The notes under the pieces are model-generated. The model did not search any database, was not told the origin of the DNA, and saw only the letters and a program-made list of their open reading frames with translations. 64,000 nucleotides of DNA, from the NCBI GenBank assembly GCA_965198855.1, contig CBDAPZ010000002.1:1922001-1986000 (forward strand). Reading direction: 5' to 3'. This document shows positions 8,094 through 17,562 of this stretch, piece by piece. Within the stretch, counting starts at the first letter, position 1. Each line of letters starts with the position of its first letter. Made by a program: the position numbers and the translations under genes. Origin of the DNA: BOG-908 sp965198855. Lineage in GTDB: Bacteria; Pseudomonadota; Alphaproteobacteria; Acetobacterales; Acetobacteraceae.

Positions 8094-8588
8094 ATGAGCC
8101 ATTTTCTGGGCGCGCACACGAACAGGATCGATGCGAAAGGCAGGGTTTCCATTCCCGCGCCGTTCCGCGCCGCCTTGCGCGCTCTGGCAGTGGAGGGTGC
8201 TGCGCCGCTCATCCTGCGCACCTCGCACAAGAACCCCTCCATCGAATGCTGGCCCTCCCGCTTTTTCGAGGAGCTCGCCCCGCCGCTTGAAAAGATGGAC
8301 ATTTTCGACGACGACCATGACGATCTCGCCATGGCGCTGTATCCGGACGCCGCCCATTTCGACCCGGACAAGGAAGGCCGCATCGGCCTCCCCGAGGATC
8401 TGATCGCGCATGCCGGGCTGACCGACGCCGTCTTCTTTATGGGCCTCGGCCGCACCTTCCAGATCTGGGAGCCGGCCGCGGCTGCCCGCGCCCGTGCCGC
8501 CGCCCGCGAACGCGCCAAGGCCAAGCACCTCACTTTGCGCTCCGGAATCGCGGCGCCTATGTCTGCCGTCTCGGCGGAGGCATCATGA
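8094..8588 (+). CDS. mraZ: transcriptional regulator MraZ
   Basis: 164 residues from ATG 8094 (MSHFLGAHTNRIDAKGRVSIP). An in-frame start at 7992 would add 34 non-conserved residues and would overlap the putative MraZ boxes. The protein has two SpoVT-AbrB-like domains, each with an R-x5-GR motif: RIDAKGRVSIPAPFR (~11-25) and DKEGRIGLPEDLI (~93-105). The upstream AAGGGGA (~8073-8079) is the likely ribosome site. It is the first gene of the dcw cluster and represses or tunes that operon. Its stop overlaps rsmH by 4 bases. Confidence 0.93.
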   Translation: MSHFLGAHTNRIDAKGRVSIPAPFRAALRALAVEGAAPLILRTSHKNPSIECWPSRFFEELAPPLEKMDIFDDDHDDLAMALYPDAAHFDPDKEGRIGLPEDLIAHAGLTDAVFFMGLGRTFQIWEPAAAARARAAARERAKAKHLTLRSGIAAPMSAVSAEAS

Positions 8589-9529
8589 GCCACATCCCAG
8601 TGATGCTCCCCGAAATCCTGGAGAATCTCTCTCCTGCCGTGGGAAAGACATATTTGGACGGCACTTTTGGGGGTGGCGGCTACGCACGTGCCATCCTCGA
8701 GCAGGCCGATTGCACCCTCTGGGCGATCGATCGCGATCCCGAGGCCATCGCACGCGGCGCCGCCTTGGCCGCCGCCTTTCCGGCGCGTCTGCATTTGATC
8801 GAGGGCAGCTTCGGCAACATGCTGGATCTTTTGCACGACGAAGGCGTCACCTCGCTCGACGGCGTGGTGCTCGATCTCGGCCTCTCCTCGTTCCAGCTCG
8901 ACGATTTCGCCCGCGGCTTTTCCTTCCGCGGCGACGGCCCTCTCGACATGCGCATGAGCCTCTCAGGCCCGTCGGCCGCCGATCTCGTCGCCGATCTCTC
9001 CGAAACCGAGCTCGCCGACACGCTCTATGAATTTGGTGAGGAGCGGATGTCCCGCCGAATCGCGCGCGCGATCGCCGTGGCGCGTGCCGAGTCGCCCATC
9101 GCCACAACCGCACGGCTTGCGGAAATCATTCGCAGTGTGATGCCGCCGTCACGCGACGGCATTCATCCGGCCACGCGCAGCTTCCAGGCGCTGCGCATAC
9201 GAGTGAATGATGAGCTGGGGGAAATTGTTCGCGCTTTACAAAGCGCTGTAGCCCTTCTTGCGCCCGGTGGCCGGCTGGTCGTGGTGTCGTTCCACTCGCT
9301 GGAAGATCGTATAGTAAAACGATTTTTTGCCGATGCCAGCGGCAGAACGCCGGGGCCGTCGCGTCATGACCCGCGCGGGCTTGCAGCGCCCGTCGTAGCG
9401 GGCTTCAAGCTACTGACCCCGCGCGCGCTGCGGCCGCGGGAGAGCGAAGTGCACACGAACCCACGGGCCCGCAGCGCCCGACTGCGTGCGATGGAACGCC
9501 TGCCGCAACCTTTCGAGGCCACACCATGA
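8585..9529 (+). CDS. rsmH: 16S rRNA (cytosine1402-N4)-methyltransferase RsmH
   Basis: 314 residues. It opens with the family signature HIPVMLPEILENL and the SAM-binding loop YLDGTFGGGGYARAIL (~23-38); later blocks include LDLGLSSFQLDDFARGFSFR, ALRIRVNDELGEI and VVSFHSLEDRIVKRFF. It methylates N4 of C1402 in the ribosomal P site with S-adenosylmethionine. It overlaps mraZ and ftsL by 4 bases each. Confidence 0.97.
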   Translation: MSHIPVMLPEILENLSPAVGKTYLDGTFGGGGYARAILEQADCTLWAIDRDPEAIARGAALAAAFPARLHLIEGSFGNMLDLLHDEGVTSLDGVVLDLGLSSFQLDDFARGFSFRGDGPLDMRMSLSGPSAADLVADLSETELADTLYEFGEERMSRRIARAIAVARAESPIATTARLAEIIRSVMPPSRDGIHPATRSFQALRIRVNDELGEIVRALQSAVALLAPGGRLVVVSFHSLEDRIVKRFFADASGRTPGPSRHDPRGLAAPVVAGFKLLTPRALRPRESEVHTNPRARSARLRAMERLPQPFEATP

Positions 9530-10296
9530 TCCGCCCCTTCACCTGCCTCTGCCTCGCCGCCGCCTGTGGATCAGGCTTGTACCTCTATTCGGAAAAGCAC
9601 CGCACCGTGCTGCTCGATCGTCAGATATCCTCGGTCATCAACCAGACCCAGGCGGCCCGCGCCCGCATTGGCCTGTTACGCGCCGAATGGGCGCTGCTGA
9701 ACGAGCCCGGCCGCCTGCAGGACATGGCCGACAAATATCTGGCCCTCAAACCGATGGCCCCTACTCAGTTCGTGCAGCTCGCCGATCTGCCCGCCCATCT
9801 GCCTGCGCCCGAGACCGCGGCTGAGATTGCCGATGATGCAGCCGCTGCGCAGGCGCAGGACGATGTCGACGCTGCCGCCGTCGCACCTCCCGCGCAATCT
9901 GTCCCAGCCGCCGTGGACTCCAACCCTCTGATGGCCGATGCAAACCCGGACGTCATTCTGCCGAAGCGCGTTCTCGAGCCGAAGCCTGACATGGCCGCCG
10001 CGCAGAGGCTGCTGGCCCATCTCGAAACCAAGCCGAAGAACCACCGGGTTGCCGTAGCCGATCGCGGCTACACCCCTCCGGCTGATTCCATGGCCCGCGG
10101 CACGCCCTTGCCGTTGGCCACGCCGCAGCCGGTCGCTCATGTATTCTCGGCAATGGCTCATCCGATGCCGCAGCCGGCCTACCACACGCAGATCGCCTCC
10201 ATCGTCTCGCCGCATTACGCGCAGCCTTATGTCGGCTCCGCCCTGGGCGGTCGCGGCTCGCTGCCGCCGCCTGTTCCCTATGGCGGAGCACAATGA
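9526..10296 (+). CDS. ftsL: cell division protein FtsL with long C-terminal tail
   Basis: 256 residues. Residues ~5-21 (FTCLCLAAACGSGLYLYSE) are the transmembrane segment, and ~25-70 form the short periplasmic coiled coil (VLLDRQISSVINQTQAARAR) ending in the conserved LQDMADKYLALKPM. This core and its place between rsmH and ftsI identify FtsL, a bitopic divisome protein that works with FtsB and FtsQ to activate FtsWI. Usual FtsL is ~100-120 residues; here a further ~170 residues rich in Ala, Pro and Gln follow, probably disordered and periplasmic. ATGA overlaps occur at both ends. Confidence 0.8.
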   Translation: MIRPFTCLCLAAACGSGLYLYSEKHRTVLLDRQISSVINQTQAARARIGLLRAEWALLNEPGRLQDMADKYLALKPMAPTQFVQLADLPAHLPAPETAAEIADDAAAAQAQDDVDAAAVAPPAQSVPAAVDSNPLMADANPDVILPKRVLEPKPDMAAAQRLLAHLETKPKNHRVAVADRGYTPPADSMARGTPLPLATPQPVAHVFSAMAHPMPQPAYHTQIASIVSPHYAQPYVGSALGGRGSLPPPVPYGGAQ

Positions 10297-12317
10297 GCCG
10301 TACGCCACCATCGCCTGACGCACCACCGCCGGCGCGGCGCCGCTTCAACGAAGCCGCCCGCATGCGCGGCGCACCGCAAAGTGGTGCCGCCATGCCGCGC
10401 ATGGAGACTGTGCGCATCACTGCGCCCGATCTCGCCCGGCGCGCCGCATTGGACCGCACACGCGGCCGGCTGGTGTTCGCCGCCGGAGGCTTCGCGCTGC
10501 TATTCGGCGCCGTTGCGGCCAAGCTCACCACCGCCACCGTCCTCTACCCGATGGCGCCGACCAAGGCGGAGATCCGCCCGTTGGTGCCTCTCGACATCGG
10601 CCCCGACATGCCCGATTCCGAACCCTTGATGGCAGGCGCCGGCACCTTCCGGCCGCGCGCGACCATACTGGATCGCAACGGCGAGATACTTGCCATCTCC
10701 CTGCCGACCGCCGGCCTCTACGCGAACCCGCGTGAGATGATCGACACCGCCGAAGCCGCCCACCAGCTTAAACAGGCGTTGCCGCGTCTCGACGAAAAGC
10801 AGGTTGCCGGCCGCCTCGCTTCGGCAAAGCAGTTCGTCTATCTCGAGCGCCAGATCACCCCCAGCGAAGAGCTCGCGGTGAACGCGCTCGGCATTCCGGG
10901 CGTGTATTTCCAGCCGGGTGAAAAACGCCGTTACCCGCTTGGCCGTGTCGCTGCCCAGGTGCTGGGCGGCGTCGACGTCGACAGTCATGGTGTCGCCGGC
11001 GTCGAACGCGCTTTCGAGAAGCGCCTCGCCCATAATTCCGAGCCGGTGCGCCTCTCCATAGATGTGCGCGTGCAGGGCGTGATGCGCGACGAGCTCGAAA
11101 AATCAAAGGAAGAATTCCACGCCATTGGCGCCTGCGGCATCGTCATGGATGTGCGCACCGGCGAAGTGATTGCCATGGTCAGCCTGCCCGATTACGACGC
11201 CAACCAGTTCGGCGATACACCGCCCGATGACCGCTTCAACCGCGCGGTGACGGGCATGTTCGAACCGGGCAGCACGTTCAAGCTGCAAACCGCCGCGATG
11301 GCCCTGGATTTCGGCAGTGCCCATATCTGGGACACATTCGACGCCGCCCACAACATCAAGATCGGCCGCTTCACTATCACCGACTACAAGGGCAAGCACC
11401 GCGCATTGTGGTTGCCCGAAGTCCTCGCCTACTCCTCAAACCTTGGCGCCGCGCACATCGCCTTGGGTGTCGGACCGCAGCGCCAGCAGACCTGGCTGCA
11501 AGCCATGGGCATGTTCAAGAAAGTCGGGATCGAGCTACCCGAAGCCGGCTTCCCCATCATCCCGCAGCGCGCCAACTGGAAAGAAGCCACCACGATGACG
11601 GTGGGTTTCGGCCACGGCATCGCCGTCTCGCCTTTGCATGTGGTGCGCGGCACCGCCGCTTTGGCCAATGGCGGCATCGTTCTCCAGCCCACCATTTTGG
11701 CACACGACCCGACCGACGCGCCGCCTGATGGCCGCCGTATCATGAACGTTTCCACCTCCAACATGATCCGCAAGATGATGCGCCTGGTGGTCACCGACGG
11801 CTACGGCAAGCCCGCCGACATCGAAGGCTATTTCGTCGGTGGCAAGACCGGCACGGCCGAAAAGGTTGGTGCGCACGGCTACAAGAAACACACCAACGTC
11901 AGCGCCTTCATGAGCGTGTTCCCGATGAACGCGCCGCGCTACGCAGTGTACTTTATGCTCGATGAGCCGCAGGGCAACAAGGAAACCGGCGGCTATTCGA
12001 CCGCCGGCGCAGTGAGCGCCCCGGGCGCCGGCCGCGTGATTGCTCGCATCGCCCCGATGCTCGGGCTGTTCCCCGATATCGCCCACGAGGAGACCATTCA
12101 GGCGAGCCTCGTCATCCCGATGGAGCCTGCCCGCGGCAGCGGCGAGCGCACCGGCACTGGTTCGCCGCTCGAGGTGCCCCCCGAAACCCCCACCGAGCCG
12201 GCAGCAACCGTCTCGCTTCCTGTAACCCCGACGCGCCGCGACCTGCTCGCGCTGCGTCACGAAGCCGCCCTGCATGTGCGGATCGACAGAAATGACGATA
12301 CTCCGCTCACTCGCTGA
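10293..12317 (+). CDS. ftsI: peptidoglycan transpeptidase FtsI (PBP3)
   Basis: 674 residues, longer than the usual ~580 because of an N-terminal cytoplasmic stretch and a C-terminal Pro/Thr-rich tail. A transmembrane helix (LVFAAGGFALLFGAVAAKL) lies near residues 50-70, then the dimerisation domain (RATILDRNGEILAISLP). The transpeptidase motifs are S327-T-F-K, S381-S-N383 and K518-T-G. The enzyme crosslinks septal peptidoglycan in partnership with FtsW and is a beta-lactam target. It overlaps ftsL by 4 bases and murE by 26 bases. Confidence 0.95.
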   Translation: MSRTPPSPDAPPPARRRFNEAARMRGAPQSGAAMPRMETVRITAPDLARRAALDRTRGRLVFAAGGFALLFGAVAAKLTTATVLYPMAPTKAEIRPLVPLDIGPDMPDSEPLMAGAGTFRPRATILDRNGEILAISLPTAGLYANPREMIDTAEAAHQLKQALPRLDEKQVAGRLASAKQFVYLERQITPSEELAVNALGIPGVYFQPGEKRRYPLGRVAAQVLGGVDVDSHGVAGVERAFEKRLAHNSEPVRLSIDVRVQGVMRDELEKSKEEFHAIGACGIVMDVRTGEVIAMVSLPDYDANQFGDTPPDDRFNRAVTGMFEPGSTFKLQTAAMALDFGSAHIWDTFDAAHNIKIGRFTITDYKGKHRALWLPEVLAYSSNLGAAHIALGVGPQRQQTWLQAMGMFKKVGIELPEAGFPIIPQRANWKEATTMTVGFGHGIAVSPLHVVRGTAALANGGIVLQPTILAHDPTDAPPDGRRIMNVSTSNMIRKMMRLVVTDGYGKPADIEGYFVGGKTGTAEKVGAHGYKKHTNVSAFMSVFPMNAPRYAVYFMLDEPQGNKETGGYSTAGAVSAPGAGRVIARIAPMLGLFPDIAHEETIQASLVIPMEPARGSGERTGTGSPLEVPPETPTEPAATVSLPVTPTRRDLLALRHEAALHVRIDRNDDTPLTR

Positions 12318-13767
12318 TCTCGCAACTCAGGCAGGTCTGCGTGGCATCGATCCGTTTTATCGAGGCCTCGCGATCACCGGAGTGACGTCCGACAGCCGCG
12401 CCGTGCGCGCCGGCAATCTGTTCGCGGCCATACCAGGTGCGAAAGCAGACGGCCGCGCCTTCATCGCACAGGCCGCCATGCGCGGTGCTGCCGCAGTGCT
12501 GGCGCCAGTTGGCACCAAATGGCCCGCCGGCGTGCCGCCCCGCCCGCTGATCACCGACCCGGAACCACGCCGCGCTCTGGCACGCCTTGCAGCGGTTTTT
12601 GCAGGCCCGCAGCCGCTCTATATCACTGCCGTCACCGGCACCAATGGCAAGACCAGCACGGTCGACTTCCTTCGCCAGCTCTGGGAGATTTCCGGAAAGC
12701 GCGCAGCCAGCCTGGGCACGCTCGGCTTGGTCGCACCCGGTTATCCCGGCGGGACTGGCCTGACCACGCCGGATCCGGTGGCCCTCTCAACCATGCTCGC
12801 CGAACTCGCTCGTGCGCGCGTCAATCACGTAGCCCTCGAAGCCTCCAGCCACGGCCTGGATCAATTCCGCCTCGACGGCCTGCGCATCAGCGCTGCCGGC
12901 TTCAGCAATTTCACCCGTGACCATTTGGATTACCACGGCAATTTAAAGAAATACCGCGACGCAAAGCTCCGCCTGTTCAGCGACATACTGCCGCCACGCG
13001 TGCCCGTCGTGATCAATGCCGACATGGACAGCGAAACTTTCGACGCCATCACCGCCATCGCCGCGCGCCGCCGCTTTAATCTGCTCACGGTGGGCGAGCA
13101 CGGCGAAACCTTGCGCTTGCTGAGCACGATGCCCACGCCGCACGGCCAGATGCTCCAGATCGAACACGCAGGCGCCGTCCGCACCATCGAGACATCTCTG
13201 CCGGGCCGCTTCCAGGCCGATAACGTGCTGATGGCCGCCTGCCTCGCGCAGCATACCGGCATGGAAAATGTGCTGGACCATCTCGCCGCCTTGCGCGGCG
13301 TGCGCGGTCGCATGGAGCTGGCCGCCACATTGCCGAACGGGGCTGCCGCCTATGTGGACTACGCCCACACGCCGGATGCGCTGTACCGCGTGCTCACCGC
13401 CTTGCGCCCGCATGCGGCCCGCGGCCGCATCATCTGTGTCTTCGGCGCCGGTGGCGATCGCGATCCTGGCAAACGCGTCTTGATGGGTCAGCAAGTTCTG
13501 CAGCACGCCGACGTCGTGTTCGTCACCGACGACAATCCTCGCAGCGAAAACCCTGCCGCCATCCGCGCCGAGATCGTGCGCGCCTGCCCCGGCGCCTACG
13601 AGATCGGCGACCGTGCCGAAGCCATCGCAGCAGGCCTCGCCGAACTGCGCGCCGGCGATGTTCTGGTGGTCGCCGGAAAGGGCCATGAACAGGGCCAGAT
13701 CGTCGGCACTCAAACGTTGCCCTTCGACGACGCCAGCACGATACGCCGCCTCGCAGGCACCGCATGA
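12292..13767 (+). CDS. murE: UDP-MurNAc-L-Ala-D-Glu:meso-DAP ligase MurE
   Basis: 491 residues from ATG 12292, chosen because it gives the family-like start MTILRSLADL; a start at 12274 would lengthen the overlap with ftsI. The ATP loop is G116-TNGKTST, with the Mur ligase middle domain after it (SNFTRDHLDYHGNLKKY). D414-N-P-R417 is the signature that selects meso-diaminopimelate rather than lysine. It adds the third residue of the stem peptide in the cytoplasm. It overlaps murF by 4 bases. Confidence 0.96.
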   Translation: MTILRSLADLATQAGLRGIDPFYRGLAITGVTSDSRAVRAGNLFAAIPGAKADGRAFIAQAAMRGAAAVLAPVGTKWPAGVPPRPLITDPEPRRALARLAAVFAGPQPLYITAVTGTNGKTSTVDFLRQLWEISGKRAASLGTLGLVAPGYPGGTGLTTPDPVALSTMLAELARARVNHVALEASSHGLDQFRLDGLRISAAGFSNFTRDHLDYHGNLKKYRDAKLRLFSDILPPRVPVVINADMDSETFDAITAIAARRRFNLLTVGEHGETLRLLSTMPTPHGQMLQIEHAGAVRTIETSLPGRFQADNVLMAACLAQHTGMENVLDHLAALRGVRGRMELAATLPNGAAAYVDYAHTPDALYRVLTALRPHAARGRIICVFGAGGDRDPGKRVLMGQQVLQHADVVFVTDDNPRSENPAAIRAEIVRACPGAYEIGDRAEAIAAGLAELRAGDVLVVAGKGHEQGQIVGTQTLPFDDASTIRRLAGTA

Positions 13768-15119
13768 ATGCGCTTTTCACCGCCGAGGCGCTGCAACATG
13801 CGCTCGGCGGCCGGATGACGCAGCCATTTCATGCCGAGGGCATCTCGATCGATACACGCACCCTCCAGCGCGGCGATCTTTTCGTCGCCCTGGTGACGGA
13901 AACAGGTGACGGCCACGACCATGTCGCGGCCGCGCTTGCGCATGGTGCATCCGGCGCGCTGGTGCATACGCAGCACGACCTGCCTGACGATGCACCGCTC
14001 GCCGTGGTCGGTGACACGCTCGCCGGCCTGAACGCGCTCGGCGCCTTTGCGCGCGAACGTTTTACCGGTTCTGTTGCTGCCGTCACTGGCAGTGTCGGCA
14101 AGACGACGACGAAGGAGATGCTGCGCACCATCCTCTCGCAGAGCGGCGCCACACATGCCGCTGCCGCTAGCTACAATAATCATTGGGGTGTTCCGCTCAC
14201 CCTGGCACGCACGCCGGAGAATTTCGATTACGCGGTGATCGAGATCGGCATGAACCACGCCGGCGAGATCGCCCCGCTCGCGCGCCTGGCAGCACCCGAC
14301 GTGGCGGTGATCACCAACGTGGAATCGGCGCATATCGGCCACATGGGCAGCCTGACCGCGATCGCCGCTGAGAAAGCCTGCGTCGCACAGGGCGTTCTGC
14401 AAGGTGGCCATGTGGTGCTGCCGGAAGACTCGTCCTCCTTCGACCTGCTGTGCAAATCAGTCGGCGATATCGCCATCCTCACCTTTGGTCAGAAAAATAT
14501 TTTCGCGCTCAAGCATGATTCCGAAGGCAGCGATCTGACGGTGGAAATTGCAGGCAAAAAACACGCATTTCGTGTAGGTGCTCCGGGCCGCCACATGGTG
14601 ATGAACGCGCTGGCAGCGCTGACAGCCGCCGCCGCCATTGGTGCCGATATCGAGAAAGGTGCCGCGGCTCTTGCGGATTTCACCGCTATTGGCGGCCGCG
14701 GCAAACGCCGCAAGATCATGGGCGGCCGTGCCCTTCTTCTCGACGAGAGCTACAACGCCTCCGCCGCCTCGATGCGCGCCGCCTTCGCCGTGCTGAAATT
14801 GACACCTGGAAAACGCCACATTGCCGTACTTGGCGACATGTTGGAGCTTGGCGATCACGCCAAATCGGAACATACAGCCCTCGCTGCGGAGCTGAGCGAG
14901 TCCGCGGATGTCGTTTACGCGTGCGGCCACTGGACGCAATTTTTATTCGAGGCGATTCCGGCTGCCAAGCAAGGTGTATTTGCGCCGGATAGCGCAGCGC
15001 TCGCACCTTTGGTCATCCGGGATTTGCGGGAGGGTGACGTTATTTTAGTCAAGGGTAGTTTCGGCAGCCGCATGCAGAAAATTGTGCAGGCGCTCGACAA
15101 CGCTGGCGGAACCGCCTGA
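13764..15119 (+). CDS. murF: UDP-MurNAc-tripeptide:D-Ala-D-Ala ligase MurF
   Basis: 451 residues. The N-terminal domain contains EGISIDTRTLQRGDLFVAL; the ATP-binding motif GSVGKTTTKEML is near residue 110, and the middle block NNHWGVPLTLARTPE and the DESYNASAASMRAA block near 330 are typical of MurF. It adds D-Ala-D-Ala to complete the UDP-MurNAc-pentapeptide. The stop shares a base with the ATG of mraY. Confidence 0.97.
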   Translation: MNALFTAEALQHALGGRMTQPFHAEGISIDTRTLQRGDLFVALVTETGDGHDHVAAALAHGASGALVHTQHDLPDDAPLAVVGDTLAGLNALGAFARERFTGSVAAVTGSVGKTTTKEMLRTILSQSGATHAAAASYNNHWGVPLTLARTPENFDYAVIEIGMNHAGEIAPLARLAAPDVAVITNVESAHIGHMGSLTAIAAEKACVAQGVLQGGHVVLPEDSSSFDLLCKSVGDIAILTFGQKNIFALKHDSEGSDLTVEIAGKKHAFRVGAPGRHMVMNALAALTAAAAIGADIEKGAAALADFTAIGGRGKRRKIMGGRALLLDESYNASAASMRAAFAVLKLTPGKRHIAVLGDMLELGDHAKSEHTALAAELSESADVVYACGHWTQFLFEAIPAAKQGVFAPDSAALAPLVIRDLREGDVILVKGSFGSRMQKIVQALDNAGGTA

Positions 15120-16204
15120 TGTTGTACGCCCTGCACGGTTTGGCGGATCGCTATTCCTTCTTCAACCTGTTCCGCTATCAGACTTTTCGGTCCGGCGCCG
15201 CCTGCCTTACGGCGCTCATCATCTGTTTCATGCTTGGCCCGCGCGTCATTCGTTGGCTGAAATCCGTGCAGCGCGGCGGCCAGCCTATCCGCCTCGATGG
15301 CCCTGAGCGTCATCTGGTCGAGAAAAAAGGCACGCCCACCATGGGCGGCGTGCTGATGCTGGCGGCCATCAGCGTTTCCACCCTGCTCTGGGCGGATCTG
15401 CGATCGGGCTATGTGTGGGCCGTGCTGTTCTGCACACTTGGTTACGGAGCCGTCGGTTTTGTCGACGACTATCTGAAACTCTCGCGACGCAATACGAAGG
15501 GCGTCTCCGCCCGCGGCAAGCTGGTGGTTCAGCTCGCGATCGGTGTGGTCACCGCGTTCTGGTTCGCTTATCTGACCAAAGGCACGCTCGGCACCTCGCT
15601 GGCAGTTCCGGTGTTCAAAGGCGTGTTGTTCAACTTTGGTTTGTTCTTCCCGATCTTCGGTATGTTTGTCATGGTTGGCAGCTCCAACGCGGTCAATCTC
15701 ACCGACGGTCTGGACGGCCTCGCCACCGTGCCGACCATCATCGTCGCCAGCGTTTTTGCGCTGATCGCCTATCTGGTCGGCAATCGCGTTTTTGCCGATT
15801 ATCTGCAACTCAATCACATCCCTGGCGTGGGCGAGCTCGCGGTTCTCTGTGCCGCCATCGTCGGCGCCGGCATGGGCTTCTTGTGGTTCAACGCTCCGCC
15901 TGCCGCCGTGTTCATGGGCGACACCGGCAGCCTCGCCCTCGGCGGCGCCCTCGGCGCGATTGCAGTGGCGACAAAGCACGAAATCGTTCTGATGATCACC
16001 GGCGGCCTGTTCGTGGTGGAGACCGTCAGTGTCATCATTCAGGTGTTCTGGTTCAAGCGCACCGGCCGGCGCGTGTTCCTGATGGCGCCGCTGCACCACC
16101 ATTTCGAGAAGAAGGGTTGGGCGGAACCCACCATCGTCATCCGGTTCTGGATCGTCTCGATGATTCTCGCATTGGTTGGTCTAGCAACTTTGAAGATACG
16201 ATGA
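15119..16204 (+). CDS. mraY: phospho-MurNAc-pentapeptide translocase MraY
   Basis: 361 residues with about ten transmembrane helices. Diagnostic motifs are KKGTPTMGGVLM (~62-73), FVDDYLKLSRRNTKG, NAVNLTDGLDGLA (~193-205), FMGDTGSLALGG and the C-terminal MAPLHHHFEKKG. It transfers phospho-MurNAc-pentapeptide onto undecaprenyl phosphate to make lipid I at the inner face of the cytoplasmic membrane. It overlaps murD by 4 bases. Confidence 0.98.
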   Translation: MLYALHGLADRYSFFNLFRYQTFRSGAACLTALIICFMLGPRVIRWLKSVQRGGQPIRLDGPERHLVEKKGTPTMGGVLMLAAISVSTLLWADLRSGYVWAVLFCTLGYGAVGFVDDYLKLSRRNTKGVSARGKLVVQLAIGVVTAFWFAYLTKGTLGTSLAVPVFKGVLFNFGLFFPIFGMFVMVGSSNAVNLTDGLDGLATVPTIIVASVFALIAYLVGNRVFADYLQLNHIPGVGELAVLCAAIVGAGMGFLWFNAPPAAVFMGDTGSLALGGALGAIAVATKHEIVLMITGGLFVVETVSVIIQVFWFKRTGRRVFLMAPLHHHFEKKGWAEPTIVIRFWIVSMILALVGLATLKIR

Positions 16205-17562
16205 GCGCGTTCCCGCACCACATTTTTGCCGGAAAGCGTTTCGCGGTGGTCGGCCTCGGCCGCGCCGGCCTTGCTGCGATGCGCGCGCTCACTGACATGG
16301 GTGCGACGGTGATCGGCTGGGACGACGCGCCTTTCGCACGCGATGCCGCCGCACGCGAAGAGTTCCTGATCCAGGATCCCACCACCGATATCGGCGATTT
16401 CGATGCACTGATCCTGTCGCCTGGCATCCCCCATCGCCTGCCGGTGCCGCACCGCATCGCAACGGCCGCGTTGCAGGCTGGCAAACCGATTCTGACCGAC
16501 GCCGAGTTGCTTTTCCAGGCCGTGCGTGCAAGCGGCAGCCGGGCCCGATTCGCAGGCATTACCGGCACCAACGGCAAATCCACCACCACTGCCTTACTCG
16601 CCCATATTCTCTTCACTGCCGGCGTGCCGCATGCAGCCGGTGCCAATCTTGGCCCTGCTGCACTAAGCCTCGGTTTATTGCCCGATGACGGCGTCTACGT
16701 GCTCGAAATGTCATCATACATGTTGGAGCGAATCGCAACGTTACGCTTCGATGCCGCGTGTATGCTCAATCTCAGCCCAGACCACCTCGATCGCCATGGC
16801 GACATGGCCGGCTATGCCGCCGCCAAGCAGCATATCTTTGCGCGCCAGACCGGGACCGATGCCACGATCATCGGTATTGACGACACACAAAGCTGCGCAG
16901 TGGCTGACACCTATCCATCATGCGTGCGCATTTCCGGGCACCAGAAAGCCGATATCTGGTGCGATGGCACCATTCTGCGCGATGCGACGGCCCCTATCAT
17001 CGACCTGAAGCGTGCCGCGGCTCTCCCCGGCGCCCATAATGCGCAAAACGCCGCAGCCGCAGCAGCGATGGCATTTGCCCTCGGCCTCACCCGCGAAAAT
17101 ATCGAGGCGGGCATTGCGAGTTTCCCGGGCCTTGCACATCGGCAGGAATTCATAACCGAAATCGCCGGCATCCGCTTCGTCAATGACAGCAAAGCCACGA
17201 ACGCAGATGCAGCCGCACGTGCCTTGGGCTGCTACGACCGCATCGTCTGGATTGCCGGCGGCATCTCCAAAGCCGGCGGCATAGACTGCCTCTCCCCCTA
17301 TTTCTCCCGCATCACCAAGACATTCCTGATCGGCCGCGATGCGGACGCTTTCGCAGCGATCCTCTCGGAACACGGTGTCGCCCACGAGATTCTCCACACC
17401 CTGCAAAGCGCAGTCCCCGCCGCTTATGAAGCAGCGCGCGCAACAGGTGCTGCCGTGGTTCTTCTCTCCCCTGCCTGCGCCAGCTTCGACCAGTTCTCCG
17501 GTTTCGAAGAGCGCGGCACGGCCTTCGCAACCTACGCCCGCGCGCTGGAAGGCGCCGCGTAA
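16201..17562 (+). CDS. murD: UDP-MurNAc-L-Ala:D-Glu ligase MurD
   Basis: 453 residues from ATG 16201 (MSAFPHHIFAGKRFAVVGLG), which overlaps mraY by 4 bases like its neighbours; the open frame extends far upstream inside mraY, but that part is not coding. The N-terminal Rossmann motif is VVGLGRAGLAAM, the ATP loop GITGTNGKSTTTALL near residue 118, and the C-terminal block FVNDSKATNADAAARAL is the conserved Mur ligase end domain. It adds D-glutamate to UDP-MurNAc-L-Ala. Confidence 0.96.
   Translation: MSAFPHHIFAGKRFAVVGLGRAGLAAMRALTDMGATVIGWDDAPFARDAAAREEFLIQDPTTDIGDFDALILSPGIPHRLPVPHRIATAALQAGKPILTDAELLFQAVRASGSRARFAGITGTNGKSTTTALLAHILFTAGVPHAAGANLGPAALSLGLLPDDGVYVLEMSSYMLERIATLRFDAACMLNLSPDHLDRHGDMAGYAAAKQHIFARQTGTDATIIGIDDTQSCAVADTYPSCVRISGHQKADIWCDGTILRDATAPIIDLKRAAALPGAHNAQNAAAAAAMAFALGLTRENIEAGIASFPGLAHRQEFITEIAGIRFVNDSKATNADAAARALGCYDRIVWIAGGISKAGGIDCLSPYFSRITKTFLIGRDADAFAAILSEHGVAHEILHTLQSAVPAAYEAARATGAAVVLLSPACASFDQFSGFEERGTAFATYARALEGAA

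Noticed and set aside
16201..17562. The open frame from 15415 as a longer MurD (715 residues)
   Set aside because: The upstream part lies inside mraY in another frame and shows no MurD features; ATG 16201 fits the overlap pattern and family start.
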